NCBI GenBank assembly: GCA_012934845.2
Contig: WNNJ02001220.1
Coordinates: 62,001 to 126,000 of the forward strand
Source: Pomphorhynchus laevis
Lineage: Eukaryota > Acanthocephala > Palaeacanthocephala > Echinorhynchida > Pomphorhynchidae
Direction of reading: 5' to 3'
Length of the DNA: 64,000 nucleotides
Shown: positions 41,839 through 53,574 of the stretch, in pieces
Layout of the letters: the number at the start of each line of letters is the position of its first letter
Position numbering within the stretch: the stretch's first letter is position 1
The notes under the pieces: model-generated
Databases searched by the model: none
What the model was told of the DNA's origin: nothing
The model's input: the letters and a program-made list of their open reading frames with translations, nothing else
Program-made: the position numbers and the translations under genes

Positions 41839-41955
41839 TATTTATTTATCTATATTTATTCTATATTTATCTTATATTATATATTTATCTATATTTATTC
41901 TATATTTATCTTATATTATATATTTATCTATATTTATTCTATATTTAGCTTATAC
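41839..41955. repeat. 39-bp tandem repeat, about three copies
   Basis: Unit TATTTATCTATATTTATTC followed by TATATTTATCTTATATTATA, repeated three times with few changes in the syndecan intron. Confidence 0.8.
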
Positions 41956-42599
41956 CTATATATGAATATTAATTAAAATAACTAAATTTGATTAAATAAT
42001 TATTAAAATTAATTATAAATAATTAACATTTTTAATCATTTTATCATTTATGTATTTTATTAATAAAATTATTTTTTAAAGATTATTTTTATTATTTATG
42101 AATTTAAATTTCCACATAAAAATACAGTATAAAAAATCTTAATTTATGAAGTTTTAAGTCAAAATATAAGTTGTGTCTAAGACTAAACTTAAACACAACA
42201 TATCACTGCAATTGCAGTTTGATTACCATATGGAAGCAAAACATTAAACTAGCATTGAAACATCGAACTAATAAAACATTAAACATCGGACTAGCTTTCA
42301 AAAGACTATATTTGCAAATATTTCTTTCGTGCATTTCCTGAAATCTGGGTATTTATCAACACTACCATGTAAATGAACTAACGATGGTTTTGTAATGATT
42401 TTTTTTCTTCTAGCAAGATCGGTTGCTACATGCTATCAAATAGGATAGATTGCGACGTGTAGAATACGTCGCGATTATGCCGAAGTTATATACATGATCA
42501 CGTATGTCATATATAATATTAAATTGTGGAGAAAACAATGTCATATATATAGTGTCATCATTATTAATGTCATTTCGTATCTCATTCATTTCATATCAA

Positions 42600-43195
42600 A
42601 TTTATCTGACAATAACACATGACACCAGAAGAAATCACGTACCTGGATGAAGAAAGTGGAAATATCATCTTTCAACCAAATAAATAATCCCAGATATTCA
42701 AGAAAAACATTAACATGTAAATTATAAAGTCATATAATATTGTCATTATCCGACAATAATAAATAACACATGACACCAGAAGAAATCAAGTACCTGGACG
42801 AAAATGTGGAAATATCATCTTTCGACCAAATAAATAAACCCAGATATTCAAGAAAAACATTAACATGTAAATTATAACGTCATATAATATTGTCATTATC
42901 CTACAATAATAAATAACACATGACACCAGAAGAAATCACGTACCTGGACGAAAAAAGTGGAAATATCATCTTTCAACCAAATAAATAACCCCTTATATTA
43001 AAGGAAAACATTTATATGTAAATTATAACGTCATATAATATTGTCATTATCCGACAATAATAAATAACACATGACACCAGAAGAAATCACGTACCTGGAC
43101 GAAAAAAGTGGAAATATCATCTTTCAACCAAATAAATAACCCCTTATATTAAAGGAAAACATTTATATGTAAATTACAGCGCATTATAATTTTGT
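42600..43195. repeat. 151-bp tandem repeat, four copies
   Basis: AATAACACATGACACCAGAA starts at 42611, 42762, 42912 and 43063, giving periods of 151, 150 and 151 bp. Each unit continues with ATCACGTACCTGGACGAAAA and AGTGGAAATATCATCTTTCA. Inner units are very similar, and the first is diverged at its 5' side. It lies in the intron between the candidate acidic exon and the juxtamembrane exon of syndecan. Confidence 0.9.
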
Positions 43196-43821
43196 CAATT
43201 ATGATGGCTGGATCGATATAATTGCAAGCAAATATAGCAAATCATCTTATCAAAGAGAATAGATGAAAAGAACATGCTGTGGGTTCCAGCGAATGATTCT
43301 TTTGTGAAATAAATTTGTTATTGACTTCATAATTCTATTAAGTTATTATCAATAACTTAATAACTTGAAATATATGAAGTTTTATAAATTTACTAAAGCC
43401 ATAATATATTTAAAAATAATAAATTTGTATTATAAATGTAAATAACATTTATTAATTATTAAAAACAATTATATTGAAAAAATGTTTATAAATGTATCAG
43501 TTTTCGCCCCTAGTCTTTAACTTAATTGTGATTTTTGTATAGTTTGTCACATACAGCTTTTTCTTTTTGACGAAATATTAATATTTCGTTCTGGCGCACA
43601 CGGAAAGTTTTCGTATGTAAAGTTAGTTTGCAAATATAAATATCGGTTTCAGTTAACTTACTTAACATTATATTAAAATAAAATAATGTTATGATTCATC
43701 TAAAATAAATGTATATTTATTTAAATGTAATTTTTAATTATATATTTACTATCTTATTAGGTATTGGATTTAATAATTTAAAATAGTGCGGCATTTGTGA
43801 CAAGTTTAAATTGTTACCTAC

Positions 43822-44019
43822 AAGATTCGGTTATTTCTTCTACTCCATCGTAATATTGTTCGTCATCTTCAACTCCCTCGAGATCAGTTTCTTTAAAGTT
43901 GTTTGGCTGATTGTCATTAACAGATTCGCCAAAATCTAAGTTTTCATCAAATTCTCCCTCATAATCATCAAAGTCAGACAAACTATGATTCGATGTTATT
44001 TGTCTTATCATAGAATTTG
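43822..44019 (-). CDS. Candidate upstream syndecan ectodomain exon (acidic)
   Basis: 198-nt exon with acceptor TTCCTAAAATAG and donor CTT|GTAGGT (an alternative AG|GTAACA would break the phase). It encodes SLSDFDDYEGEFDENLDFGE and TDLEGVEDDEQYYDGVEEIT. It is strongly acidic with Tyr, as in syndecan ectodomains near glycosaminoglycan sites, though no Ser-Gly pair is visible in it. Two nucleotides before the first codon and one after the last match the phase of the two downstream exons. Assignment to syndecan is inference. Confidence 0.5.
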
Positions 44020-44514
44020 CTATTTTAGGAAGAAAGTAAATCAGTGTTTTTTAAATAATGCAGAAACATACATGGTATTCGCTGTGCTGATAGCATTAGA
44101 TGCATTAGTGAATAAAATATACCGAACTAAAACAGAAATTCATAACAAAGTCAAGATATTACGAAATTAATGACCTGTATCAAATTAGTTTCTAGTGTAC
44201 GCATCGTTTTTGGATATCAGTACTACTAACCGCAAATCTAGAAGAATTGAAAAACAATTTGACTAATACAATTTGACTTTAGTTGATTTGCAAATTTATT
44301 TTAACTTGTGATATAATAATATGCGTAAAGGATTTAGAAAAACACAGTTTTGTTTATAACTTAGTAGCTCTCTGGTTGAGTCCCTTTTAGTTTAAGATGT
44401 CTAGGAAAAATCATCATCTTAAATAGCGAGGAAAATTCAAAAGTTAAATTTAATGAATATATTTTTAAAAATTGACTAATGCTTGTTGATAAACCTTATT
44501 ACAAAACACTATTA

Positions 44515-45240
44515 ATCAGATCAGCAACTGAGTCTACGTACATTAAATTATTTATAAATTGAAAAATATGCTTATAAAAAATAAATAATAAATGATAAAT
44601 AATTATAAATAATAAATAATTGTTATAGCATCCTATATAATTTATTTGAATTAAAATTTAAAATAAGAATCAATTTTTATGAATTGACCAATAAATAGCA
44701 TACGTTAATATAATCTATTAAATATGTATTATATTGCATATGTTATCTATTATATATTAAACACTATTGCAGTATTAATTCTACAAATCGAACCAGTTAA
44801 CTAAGTCTACGTATTTAATATAGTTATAATATTATAAAAAAATAATAATGCTAAATCAAAATTTAATAATTAAATAATAAATAATTATAAATAATACATA
44901 ATTGTTATAAGATTTTATATAATTTATATCAAGTTAAAATAAACTGAGTCTAGTATATTAAATTATTTATAAATTAAAAATAATGATAAATAAAAATAAA
45001 AAAACCAAATAAATAATAGACTAATAAATAATAGACGATCAAATCAGCTAACTGAGTCTACGTATTTAAAATAATTATAAAATAAACAAAACAATAATAA
45101 TGCTAAATCAAAGTTTAATAATTAAATAATAAAATAAATAATTGTTATAAGATTTTTTATAATTTACATCAAGTTAAAATAAAACATTGAAATTTAAAAT
45201 GTCATCTTTATGAATTGACAAAAAATAACAGACGTTGCAT
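44515..45240. repeat. Tandem array of PLE 3'-end fragments
   Basis: The PLE terminal word (ACTGAGTCTACGTA or close variants) and the AT-rich block after it recur at about 44521, 44790, 44945 and 45045, in the same orientation as PLE-1. Only the last copy continues into the structured motif and the RT end. Head-to-tail partial units are a known habit of Penelope-like elements. Confidence 0.65.
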
Positions 45241-45590
45241 CAGAATAAGGATTAGAGGTCATCAGGAAGAACTGCTATGCTATCAGGTTTCGGCCCCTAA
45301 TTCCTCTACCCAACATAGCAGCGGGGCCAAATACATGCTAATGATGTATTTCCTCTGATTAAATTTGATTATATTATCATATTCTAATACAAAGTATATT
45401 GTTTATTATACATGCATAAAATTTTTCCGCTAATGATTTTAAATTTATTTTTAATATTATTGTGTTGATTTATATATTTTACTATTTTTAGATTGATAGT
45501 ATTTTTATAGTAACCTGTTTAAAATATTCATCTACTTAATTATTTAAATGATTTTGAAGGAAACCAATATCGTTACAAACTGTTGAAAAT
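45041..45590 (-). mobile_element. Penelope-like element PLE-2, 3' end fragment
   Basis: Contains the family end at 45041-45070, the structured motif at 45247-45365 and about 200 bases of the last RT codons (the equivalent of NEILRIATICNDIGF and LGYYK). It is truncated near 45590. Degenerate. Confidence 0.65.
45247..45365 (-). ncRNA. Structured PLE motif, second copy
   Basis: Same layout as at 4178-4292: CTGCTATG/CATAGCAG and GGCCCC/GGGGCC interlocked, hairpin ATACAT/ATGTAT, and a partly kept outer stem (TCATCAGGA with TTTCCTCTGAT). Confidence 0.55.
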
Positions 45591-45599
45591 TTGTTAGAA

Positions 45600-47800
45600 G
45601 ATTTCTTCCGTCGATTTACATTTTTATTTAAGATAAAATTTGACTTTAAATGCATTTAGGATAATGAATCACCTTTATAAAAAAGGATGAAATTTTGCAA
45701 AATACGCATCTTGAAATTTGTTCGACTTATTTTTGTTTCAAATATTAAGATAATTGAGGTAATTAAATACAAATTGTAGTGCATCGATGTTATGTGATTC
45801 ACGGAAAGGACAAGTCGCAATGCTTCGATACTATTAAATCTGAATGTAAATTCACTTCAAGATAAATGAATAAAAAAATTAATAAAAAATTATGAAATTA
45901 AATTTTAATTTTTTATAACTTAATCAAGTTAATATAGTCACCAGAAGAAATCATTACCCAATTGTTATTCGACTTTCTCTCAATCGAATCAATAGCTAGT
46001 ATTGTTAAAATTTCACTTAATAATAGCTTCCATAATATTAATATTTAATCGCGTTGTATTCAATGGAGTAAAGATAAAACCGTAATCGCATTAGCTATCA
46101 AGGAAGATGTTAGGAAAATGAGAAATGTCAGCTAAAATCAAAGCCACAAGTTTATAAACAACTCACTACAATTTATCAACCAAAAGTCGTGATGCTTCAG
46201 TTATTAATTTATTTTGAATGTGTTATGGTTTTGAACATCGTCAGCAAATGAATTATTTTTTAGGAGAAAAAGTTAATTAGCATACAATAAAAAAATTAAG
46301 AAAAACTTAAGTCTGAAGTATTGGAATACTCATTTTAAATGGCTGTTTGATTTATTGCTTTGAGAAACATATGACGGCAAAAGTTTCCTTTAAAAGAAGA
46401 CGTTTTAAGTTTCCCAGTAAAATAAACAAAAGTATGTCATATAGTAATTTTAAAATTTTAAATTATTAAAGAATGTGTCATTAAACACAAGGAAAATTAT
46501 AACAATTCGTGTTAAATTAACTTTAACTTGAAAGAAGAGGCGTGAACGTTTACTTTTCTTATTTGAAAATGAGTTTTAGGGTATATTTTTGATTCTATAC
46601 AATTCAATTTAGAACGAAACTTTAACCGTTTCGTTTAAACATTTCGAAGTGTTTAATTTATTCAAACAAAAAATTCATGTGTAACATTGAAATAATTGAA
46701 CCATTTAGAGATATCAACTCATATATTCCAAAGTATACGAAAGTAAATTTCTGAGTGTAAATGCCGAGTGGAAACAGAGATAATATATGAAATAAATGAT
46801 CAACAAACATTTAATGATTTATGAGATTATTGAAAAAGTGGGATATCAACAATTTATTTGAAATTAAAATTTCGAATTTTCGGCTGCTGACATTGTCATG
46901 AAAATAAAGTCAAAAGCACTGAATAACAGGAAACTAATTGATCGCTTGTTCGTTGTTAAATAAAAGACGAAAAAAATCATGCGGACAATTTATTTTTATA
47001 ATTAAAACATATTAACCGATGATGAAAAATTTATGTTTCTAAACTAAAACGCCACTATTTTGTCAAAACAAAATACCAAAAAGAAAAGATCAAAAATTTA
47101 ATTGTAGTGCATCGATGTCATGTGATTAACGGAATAGGCAAGTCGCAATGCCTCGATACTATTAAATTCATAAAAAATTATGAAATTAAATTTTTTATAA
47201 CTTAATCAAGTTAATATAGTCACCATTTTTCGAATTAAAATTTAATTTAAAAATTCAATTTTGATTCAAAAATTTAAAATTTTTTATTAAAATATTTAAA
47301 ATATAAAATTTATTGCTGATTCTTTAATTATTTAATAATAAAATTATTAAATTTAATTTTGTAATATATTATTTTAAAATAAAACACTTTTGTAGAATAA
47401 TACATTATGATATATTCTATTTATATTATATTTATATTATATTTGTATTATATTTAAAATTAGTTGTTATTTGAATAATATTATAGAATGTGAGCTAAAC
47501 AGATAAATTGACTAATATTAATTTATAAATAAAATATTAATTTTTAATTTTAAAACAATTATTTATTTGTAGATTGTACTTAATTATAGCACTATTCACT
47601 TTTAAATAAATTGAATATATCGTAAATATAACTCTTGAATTTTCCTCGCAATTTAAGATTACATAGTTGTGTTTAAAGCCGCTCGTTATAAACTAACACA
47701 AGGTGTGAACTTTACCAATACTTTAAATTCAAACTGCTTATTATTTAATTTATATCATGCCAAATCTTTAAAATGACAAATTTTCTGTCAACGAACTATT
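45600..47800. other. AT-rich spacer without recognised gene
   Basis: About 2.2 kb between PLE-2 and the first homeobox relic. Apart from the doubled segment described separately I see no exon with splice sites, no RNA gene and no element end. Confidence 0.5.
45765..47225. repeat. Two copies of a segment of about 70 bp with related flank (45770-45840 and 47099-47170)
   Basis: ATTGTAGTGCATCGATGT...TGATT...ACGGAA...CAAGTCGCAATGC...TCGATACTATTAAAT occurs at both places, and TAACTTAATCAAGTTAATATAGTCACCA follows each (45915-45950, 47197-47226). It is a local duplication in AT-rich spacer without genes. Confidence 0.7.
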
Positions 47801-47820
47801 GAAAAATCTTAGTAATGAAG

Positions 47821-47925
47821 AACCACACCTGTGTAACTCTTTTCGATAAACCTTTGTAAATATTTGCAAGCAATAATGTTAGACAATAACACAACATTTG
47901 CAAAACAATGAAAATATTTTGTTTA
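47821..47925 (-). pseudogene. Homeodomain exon relic (third, oldest copy)
   Basis: On the minus strand, 47852-47925 matches the intron before the real homeodomain exon, and 47821-47851 encodes GLSKRVTQVWF, where homology ends abruptly. The acceptor AG is kept. Synonymous and intron differences from the other two copies are more numerous, so this duplication is older. Confidence 0.75.
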
Positions 47926-48589
47926 TTTAAATAATTTTTTATAAAAAAATTGTGAAAATAAATTATAAAAATAATTATAAAAATAACTTAACATAATAAA
48001 CATAAAGTAACATAAATAAACAGTTTATTCAAACTGTTTGTTTGAATAAACTTTTTGTAATTTTCATGGAGATGATAACATCAAAATATTGATATTTTTA
48101 TAATAAAACTATCTGTTCTTGTAAATTTATAAAACTATAAAAAGAAATAATTAGATACTTTGAATAAGAAAAAGGATTTGAATCTAATTTAATCTGTATA
48201 ATCGTATTATTATATTATTAATTAATAGTTAATATTTAATTACTAAACACTAATTAATTTAATAAATTATTAATGAATTACTAGGAATTAACTATACAAA
48301 GTAACTAAAAATAACTATATCATCATACTCTACTTGTAAAATAAAAGAAAGATAATTTTAATTTGTTAAATTTTCTCTTTAATTTAAAATATGTATGAAA
48401 TATTTTATTTTGTAATGATGAAATATGAGATTTTGTAATAAAATACTGTAATAAAATGTTAGAATAATATTTTGTTTATTTAAATAATTTTTTATAAAAA
48501 ATAAAATTGTGTTTATTGCTTTAACATTTCAAATTAAAAAATTTATCAAGATTAGTTATGTATTAAAATTAATTTAAAATCTTTGACAA

Positions 48590-48676
48590 GGATCAATAAA
48601 CACTATTTTTATATTTCGCTAGCTGCTACTAACATCATCTGGCAAAATATAAAATTAAATTAGTGTTTATTGATCC
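48590..48676. repeat. Inverted repeat, 16-bp perfect arms, 87 bp overall (copy 1)
   Basis: GGATCAATAAACACTA and its exact complement TAGTGTTTATTGATCC enclose TATATTT...AAATATA inner arms and the loop GCTAGCTGCTACTAACATC. It lies in the intron 175 bases downstream of the homeodomain exon; it recurs at 62043-62129. It could be a small foldback element or a transcribed hairpin. Confidence 0.8.
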
Positions 48677-48850
48677 TGTTCAAAAATTCCAATTTAAAAA
48701 TTTCAAATTAGTTTTTATCGCGACCTGTAGCGATAGTTAGATATATTTAATCTCAATATATTTGTATATTATAGTAATATAATTTTATTTTGTACTAATA
48801 AAACGAATTTTGATATATTGACAAGACACTTCAAGATTGTATTTATTTAC

Positions 48851-48928
48851 CTTGCGCATTATCACGATATTTTTTCTGCCGAGCACGAGAGTTTTGGAAC
48901 CATACCTGTGTAACTCTTTTCGATAAGC
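48851..48928 (-). pseudogene. Homeodomain exon (second copy), LIM-homeobox Arrowhead-like
   Basis: 78-nt exon with an intact acceptor (TTTACAAAG) and donor (CAAG|GTAAAT). It encodes GLSKRVTQVWFQNSRARQKK and then YRDNAQ: recognition helix 3 and the end of a homeodomain with WFQN and Q50. The same exon occurs in the intact-looking gene end at 62304-62381. No matching last exon is found downstream, so this is probably a duplicated fragment, although its splice sites would permit inclusion as an alternative or repeated exon. Confidence 0.7.
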
Positions 48929-49347
48929 CTTTGTAAATATTTGCAAGCAATAACGTTAGACAATAACACAACATTTGCAAAACAATTAAAATATTAATTA
49001 TAATTTTTTAAATATTATAATATTGTTTTATGAATTGCAGCTTAAAAGCCATAATTATTAAAACTCAAATATAACGTTTTAAATCGAACAAGTTTGAAAT
49101 TATTCGTCATGAAAAATCGTGACGTATGCGGCTGTGGGAAGAGTACTTTGTAGCTAATCAATTAAGTATATTGAATGTAATAAACATTCGCATAGATACA
49201 ATGACGTGATCGATGGTAAAACATTAGTTTTCTTTTCTATAACGATTAGCTAGAAACCTATTGTTCAAAAATGCTAAGCCAATCAGAAAATAGTTCCATT
49301 GTATGGCATAATGACTTCGGACGAGTACCGTAATTTAGGCAATCGAA

Positions 49348-51080
49348 CCTTAAATTGTTACTACGTTAGATTTATCTGTTTTACTACCTACACTGTTCTT
49401 TCGTTTGGATATTGTCTGCGATGAATATTTTTAGCAGACAGGAAAATAGAATATTGTGGTCACTTGGTGCAAAGTCAAAATTAGTATAGATATGGTGACG
49501 ACATCTGAAAATGGATCGGCTTTTGCTAAAGCACAATCAGTATGTTTCATCGATAGCGATGAAGTCAATGCAGTCTATATGCATTAAAAACAGCATTTTT
49601 CTATTTTGTTTAAATGGTAAAGTTTACTCCAGCGTTTACACCAGCGTTTCCCCTTGTGATGTAGACATTTTAATAAGATATTGATCTATTGACAATACAC
49701 TATTTACGATCCTGTAGAAGCTGTAAAATCCACACTTCGTTCTGAATATGAAACAATTTGGCTAATTAGTTGCTCAGCTTTATAAAATTTTACTTCAAAG
49801 AAAAATTTCAAACTGTAAAATTTTATTATGAACAACTCTGTGTTCATACAGAATTAATGGCCCTAAAGGCGGCATCAGATAAAAATTTTACAACAAGCGA
49901 TTTTACTCGTAATGCAAATGGGATCTGGGATCTGAAATGTGTTTTACAAGAAGCTCAATACTAAATTAACAAGATCAATTCTAAGATGTTTAGAAGACTG
50001 AAACTTTAAAAATTTTCAGTTAATAGGGTTTTTCATTAACGATTTAAGATTATCAATAAAGAAAGTACTTTTAGTATTTTGCATAATATAACAATTTTAT
50101 AATATCCAAAATAGTGTGTACTCATATATTATATCAAAAATTTATCATTACACAGTAATCCGAATTAGAAACACTGAATAATCCGAAGCTTTGTACTTTT
50201 GTACAAAGTTTCATCCTGCTTTGTACAAGACCTTTTATTATTTTTATTATTTTCAATTAATGTATTTAAAGAAAATCATTGTTCGTGAGCAAACAATTCA
50301 AAATACTCCTGTAAGTATTATTATGTAAGTATTATCTTGTACTTTTGGTACCAATTATAACATTTATAACAATTTTATAATATTTTCCAAAATAGTGTGT
50401 GCTCATATATTATATTATCAAAAATTTATCATTACACAGTAATCCGAATTATAAACACTGAATAAATATTGCTTCCTCCTGCTTTGTACAAAACCTTTTA
50501 TTATTTAATGGTATTTATCACAAAATAATAAAAAAATTAAAAACACAATATCGAATTTGGAATAAGTCCATTGCTATGGAATAACTATACGCTAAAATCA
50601 ACAGAGAGATTAGCTCTAAGATGTGATTTCTCCTAGATGCGATGTATAAAATTTTTATATTTTATAAAAATATAAAATTTTTATATTTAATATTTTTAAT
50701 ATTTTGCTAAATGGTATGTGTTTATTACTTATTAGAAATATATTTTTATTATCTATTATATGGATATTATATTTTTCTAAAAAATAATATTTTATAAATA
50801 CTATATCTTTCTAAATATTAAAAATATCAATTTTTTCTTCTATTTTATAAATTTTTCTATCATTTAAAATTTTTATATTTTATAAATATATAAAATTTTT
50901 ATATTTAATATTTTAAATATTTTGCTAAATGGTATGTGTTTATTACTTATTAGAAATATATTTTTATTAACTATTATATGGATATTACATTTTTCTAAAA
51001 AATAATATTTTACCTTTCTAAATACTTTTAATATATACCTTTCTAAATATTAAAAATATCCATTTTTTCTTCGGTTTTAT
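49348..51080. other. AT-rich spacer with two internal duplications
   Basis: 50090-50220 recurs at 50372-50500 (AAAATAGTGTGTxCTCATAT, CATTACACAGTAATCCGAAT). 50640-50860 recurs at 50870-51080 (GCTAAATGGTATGTGTTTAT and following). An open stretch at 49770-49961 (LMALKAASDKNFTTSDFTRN) is unrecognised and uncalled. Confidence 0.6.
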
Positions 51081-51084
51081 AAAT

Positions 51085-52080
51085 TTATAGGAAATCAAAT
51101 CAGCTATCTTAGTCTACGTATTTAATATAATTATAAAATAAACAAAACATAATAATGCAAAATCAAAATTTAATAATGAAATAATAAAATTGATAATTGT
51201 TATGAGATTTTCTATAATTTAAATTACGTTAAAATAAAAAAAATGAAATTTATAATATTTATTATAATATTGTTATAATATTTATTATTTAAATCAAGTT
51301 AAAATAAAAAATTGAAATTTAAAATAAACGTCATTTTTTGAATTGACTAATAAATAACATACGTTGTAACAGAATAAGAATTAGAGGTCATCAGGAGGAA
51401 CTGCTATGCTATCAGGTTTCGCCCCCTAACTCATCTACCCAACATAGCAGCGGGGCCAATACGTGCTAATAATGTATTTCCTCTGATAAAACTATCTAGT
51501 ATCTTATTCTAATACAAAGTATATTATTTATTATTCATCCATAAAAATTTGCCACTTTAGAGTTTAAATTTATTCTTTATATTATTGTGTTGATTTATAT
51601 ATTTTACAATTTTCTGTTTCATTGTATTTTATAGTAACCTAGTTTAAAATATGCATATATTAAATTATTTAAATGATTTTGAAGAAAACCAATATCGTTA
51701 CAAATTGTTGCAATTCTTAAAATTTCATTATTTAATGTATTATATTTTATATTATATGGTATGCATGAATGCTCATGCAAAAATGTTTAGCTATATACCT
51801 TCTTTATAATTAATATTGGTTTTATTAAGAATAAGGCTACCTGGATAAATTTGTTCGCTTATTGAATAAAAATTATTGGAATTAGATACACGTATATCAT
51901 CAATGTATCGAACATATATTTCATATCTTTATATAATTTAAATTTAGTTTTTACACAGTTATGAACAAATTCATATTCTATACAGCGGAAAAATAAGACA
52001 GCTATAATTGGGCAACTATTACCTTATATTGGAACACCTGTAATTTGTCTGAATATATGGTATTTTTATAGTAACCTATA
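51085..52080 (-). mobile_element. Penelope-like element PLE-3, 3' region
   Basis: Family end at about 51096-51125, structured motif at 51378-51490, then decayed RT C-terminal sequence to about 52080 (the TTCGATACATTGATGATATAC-type YIDD region near 51890). Truncated upstream and degenerate. Its outer flank (51026-51095) is the same as that of PLE-5 at 56905-56975, so the two share a duplicated insertion context. Confidence 0.65.
51378..51490 (-). ncRNA. Structured PLE motif, third copy
   Basis: CTGCTATG/CATAGCAG, CCCC/GGGG interlocked, and outer stem TCATCAGGAGGAA with TTTCCTCTGATAA. The ATACGTG/ATGTAT hairpin is weakened. Confidence 0.55.
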
Positions 52081-52861
52081 AAAATAACGAATAAATTGTA
52101 ACAAATAAATTAGTTTAATTTCAAAAATTGCAATATTTTGATAGTTTCCGATATTATCTTAAAGAAAAATCATAAACAATTTATTTAAACATACTTTGAA
52201 TATACTGTTAGTAATTTTATTAAGATGATAACAGGACCTATCAAAAATATTGTAATTTTTGGAATAAAACTAATTTTTTCGTTCTTGTAAATTTATTAAA
52301 CTTTTCTAACTATTATACTTTTCTTTGAATTATTGTATTTTAATAATTAAATAAGAATATATCATTGCCTACGTACTTTGTACGCAGGCAGTAATATCTT
52401 AAATATCTTAATCTTAATATCACAAATATCATAATCTCATATTTTTCTATAATTTATTTTTTTACATATTTATAAATTAATTTTAAAAACAATATAAATA
52501 TTAATTTTAATTATGTATTTAATTAAAATATTATACATATATTAAATAAATATACATTAAACAATATGTATTATATATTATATATTATATTAAAGTATGC
52601 ATTTGCATTAAGATTAAATGTAATATTTATAATACTAATTTAAATCTTTATATGATATTAATTAGTAAAGGATTTAATCTTTATAATCTTATCAAGCATA
52701 AGTCTCAGATGCATTTTTTAGAATAAATAAAAATAATTTTTTAACTATGGATATTTTCAATTTTGTTTCTTATAATGAATGTGACAACACAAATATGATT
52801 CAAATTTATATGTAATCAATTTTAATCATCTTAAAATAATTTAATTATAAATAATTTAATT

Positions 52862-53042
52862 ATTAGTTAATGATAGTTTTATAAACATGATATGAAAAAC
52901 GTTTCCGCTATTATTGCAAGCTTTCAACACACAGTGCTGTTTTCAAGTACATTTTTGCTTGAAAAGGACACTGTGAGTTGAAAGCTTGCAATAATAGCGA
53001 AAACATGTTCATATCATGTTTATAAAACGATCATTAACTAAT
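52862..53042. mobile_element. Foldback (MITE-like) element, 181 bp, nearly full palindrome
   Basis: The left arm ATTAGTTAATGATAGTTTTA...GCTATTATTGCAAGCTTTCA and the right arm TGAAAGCTTGCAATAATAGC...TAAAACGATCATTAACTAAT pair over about 85 bases, with short mismatches around a small central loop (near 52955). No coding capacity. It shares its terminal 20 bases with the shorter element at 53155. Confidence 0.85.
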
Positions 53043-53154
53043 ATGAAGAAACACAAGAAATCAAGTCAACCTGTATTTCGTAGAATATAATGTTTTTGTT
53101 ATTAGTACCATAAATATAATTTTGGCATTGTTTTGTTCGATACAAACCTATTAT

Positions 53155-53233
53155 ATTAGTTAATGATTGTTTTAGAGACATGATATAAAAAAGTTTTCTT
53201 TATATCATGTCTATAAAACAATCATTAACTAAT
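53155..53233. mobile_element. Foldback element, 79 bp, same family
   Basis: ATTAGTTAATGATTGTTTTA and the complement end TAAAACAATCATTAACTAAT; inner arms ACATGATATAAA/TTTATATCATGT; loop AAAGTTTTC. Both foldbacks are followed by similar sequence (ATGAAxGAxACA...CAAGTC), so they may have moved or duplicated together with flank. Confidence 0.8.
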
Positions 53234-53422
53234 ATGAAAGACATGAATTCAAGTCTACAATTTAATTACTATAATTATAAATTAAATATTATATTCATTT
53301 AAACAAAAACAATTTTAGATATTTAAGATGATCATTTGTTTGATAATACTTTTAATTTTGTTTCTCATAAAATGATTATCTGTAATTGTTTTATAAATCA
53401 AATGAAAAAATTGTGAACTGAT

Positions 53423-53515
53423 CTAAATAGGAAAACTACTTGCATCCATGATAATTTCATTTACATAACACAATGGACTCAGGCAATCATTATTGTATTT
53501 GGTAACATTCATTGA
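53423..53515 (-). pseudogene. Relic of the last exon of the Arrowhead-like gene
   Basis: Minus strand: NNDCLSPLCYVNEIIMDASS then a stop, aligning with NDDRMSPLSYVNESSVDASS of the last exon at 60263-60450. Homology covers only the 3' half of the exon. Together with the homeodomain fragments it shows that the gene end was duplicated more than once. Confidence 0.7.
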
Positions 53516-53574
53516 AATAATATATGAATTGTATTCTTCGAAATTGAATCATTACCGTTATAATTTTGAGGTAA

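Larger units (their letters stand above)
48019..49347 (-). repeat. 1.33-kb direct repeat, copy 1 (contains a homeodomain exon)
   Basis: Matches 61471-62799 from end to end with, by eye, only about nine single-base differences or one-base indels. It starts AACAGTTTATTCAAACTGTT and ends AATTTAGGCAATCGAA. It includes the homeodomain exon, part of both flanking introns and the hairpin at 48590-48676. The near identity means a recent segmental duplication or gene conversion. Confidence 0.93.

Noticed and set aside
42611-43190. Hammerhead motif in the 151-bp repeat
   Set aside because: Only a stem-II-like ACCAG/CTGG plus GAAA is present; the CTGATGA box and cleavage triplet are missing.
43985-44170. 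61-residue plus-strand frame opposite the acidic exon
   Set aside because: Composition and lack of signals suggest a shadow of the minus-strand exon and AT-rich intron.
49770-49964. 64-residue frame downstream of the 1.33-kb repeat
   Set aside because: No domain or splice-site support; could be chance or an old element piece.
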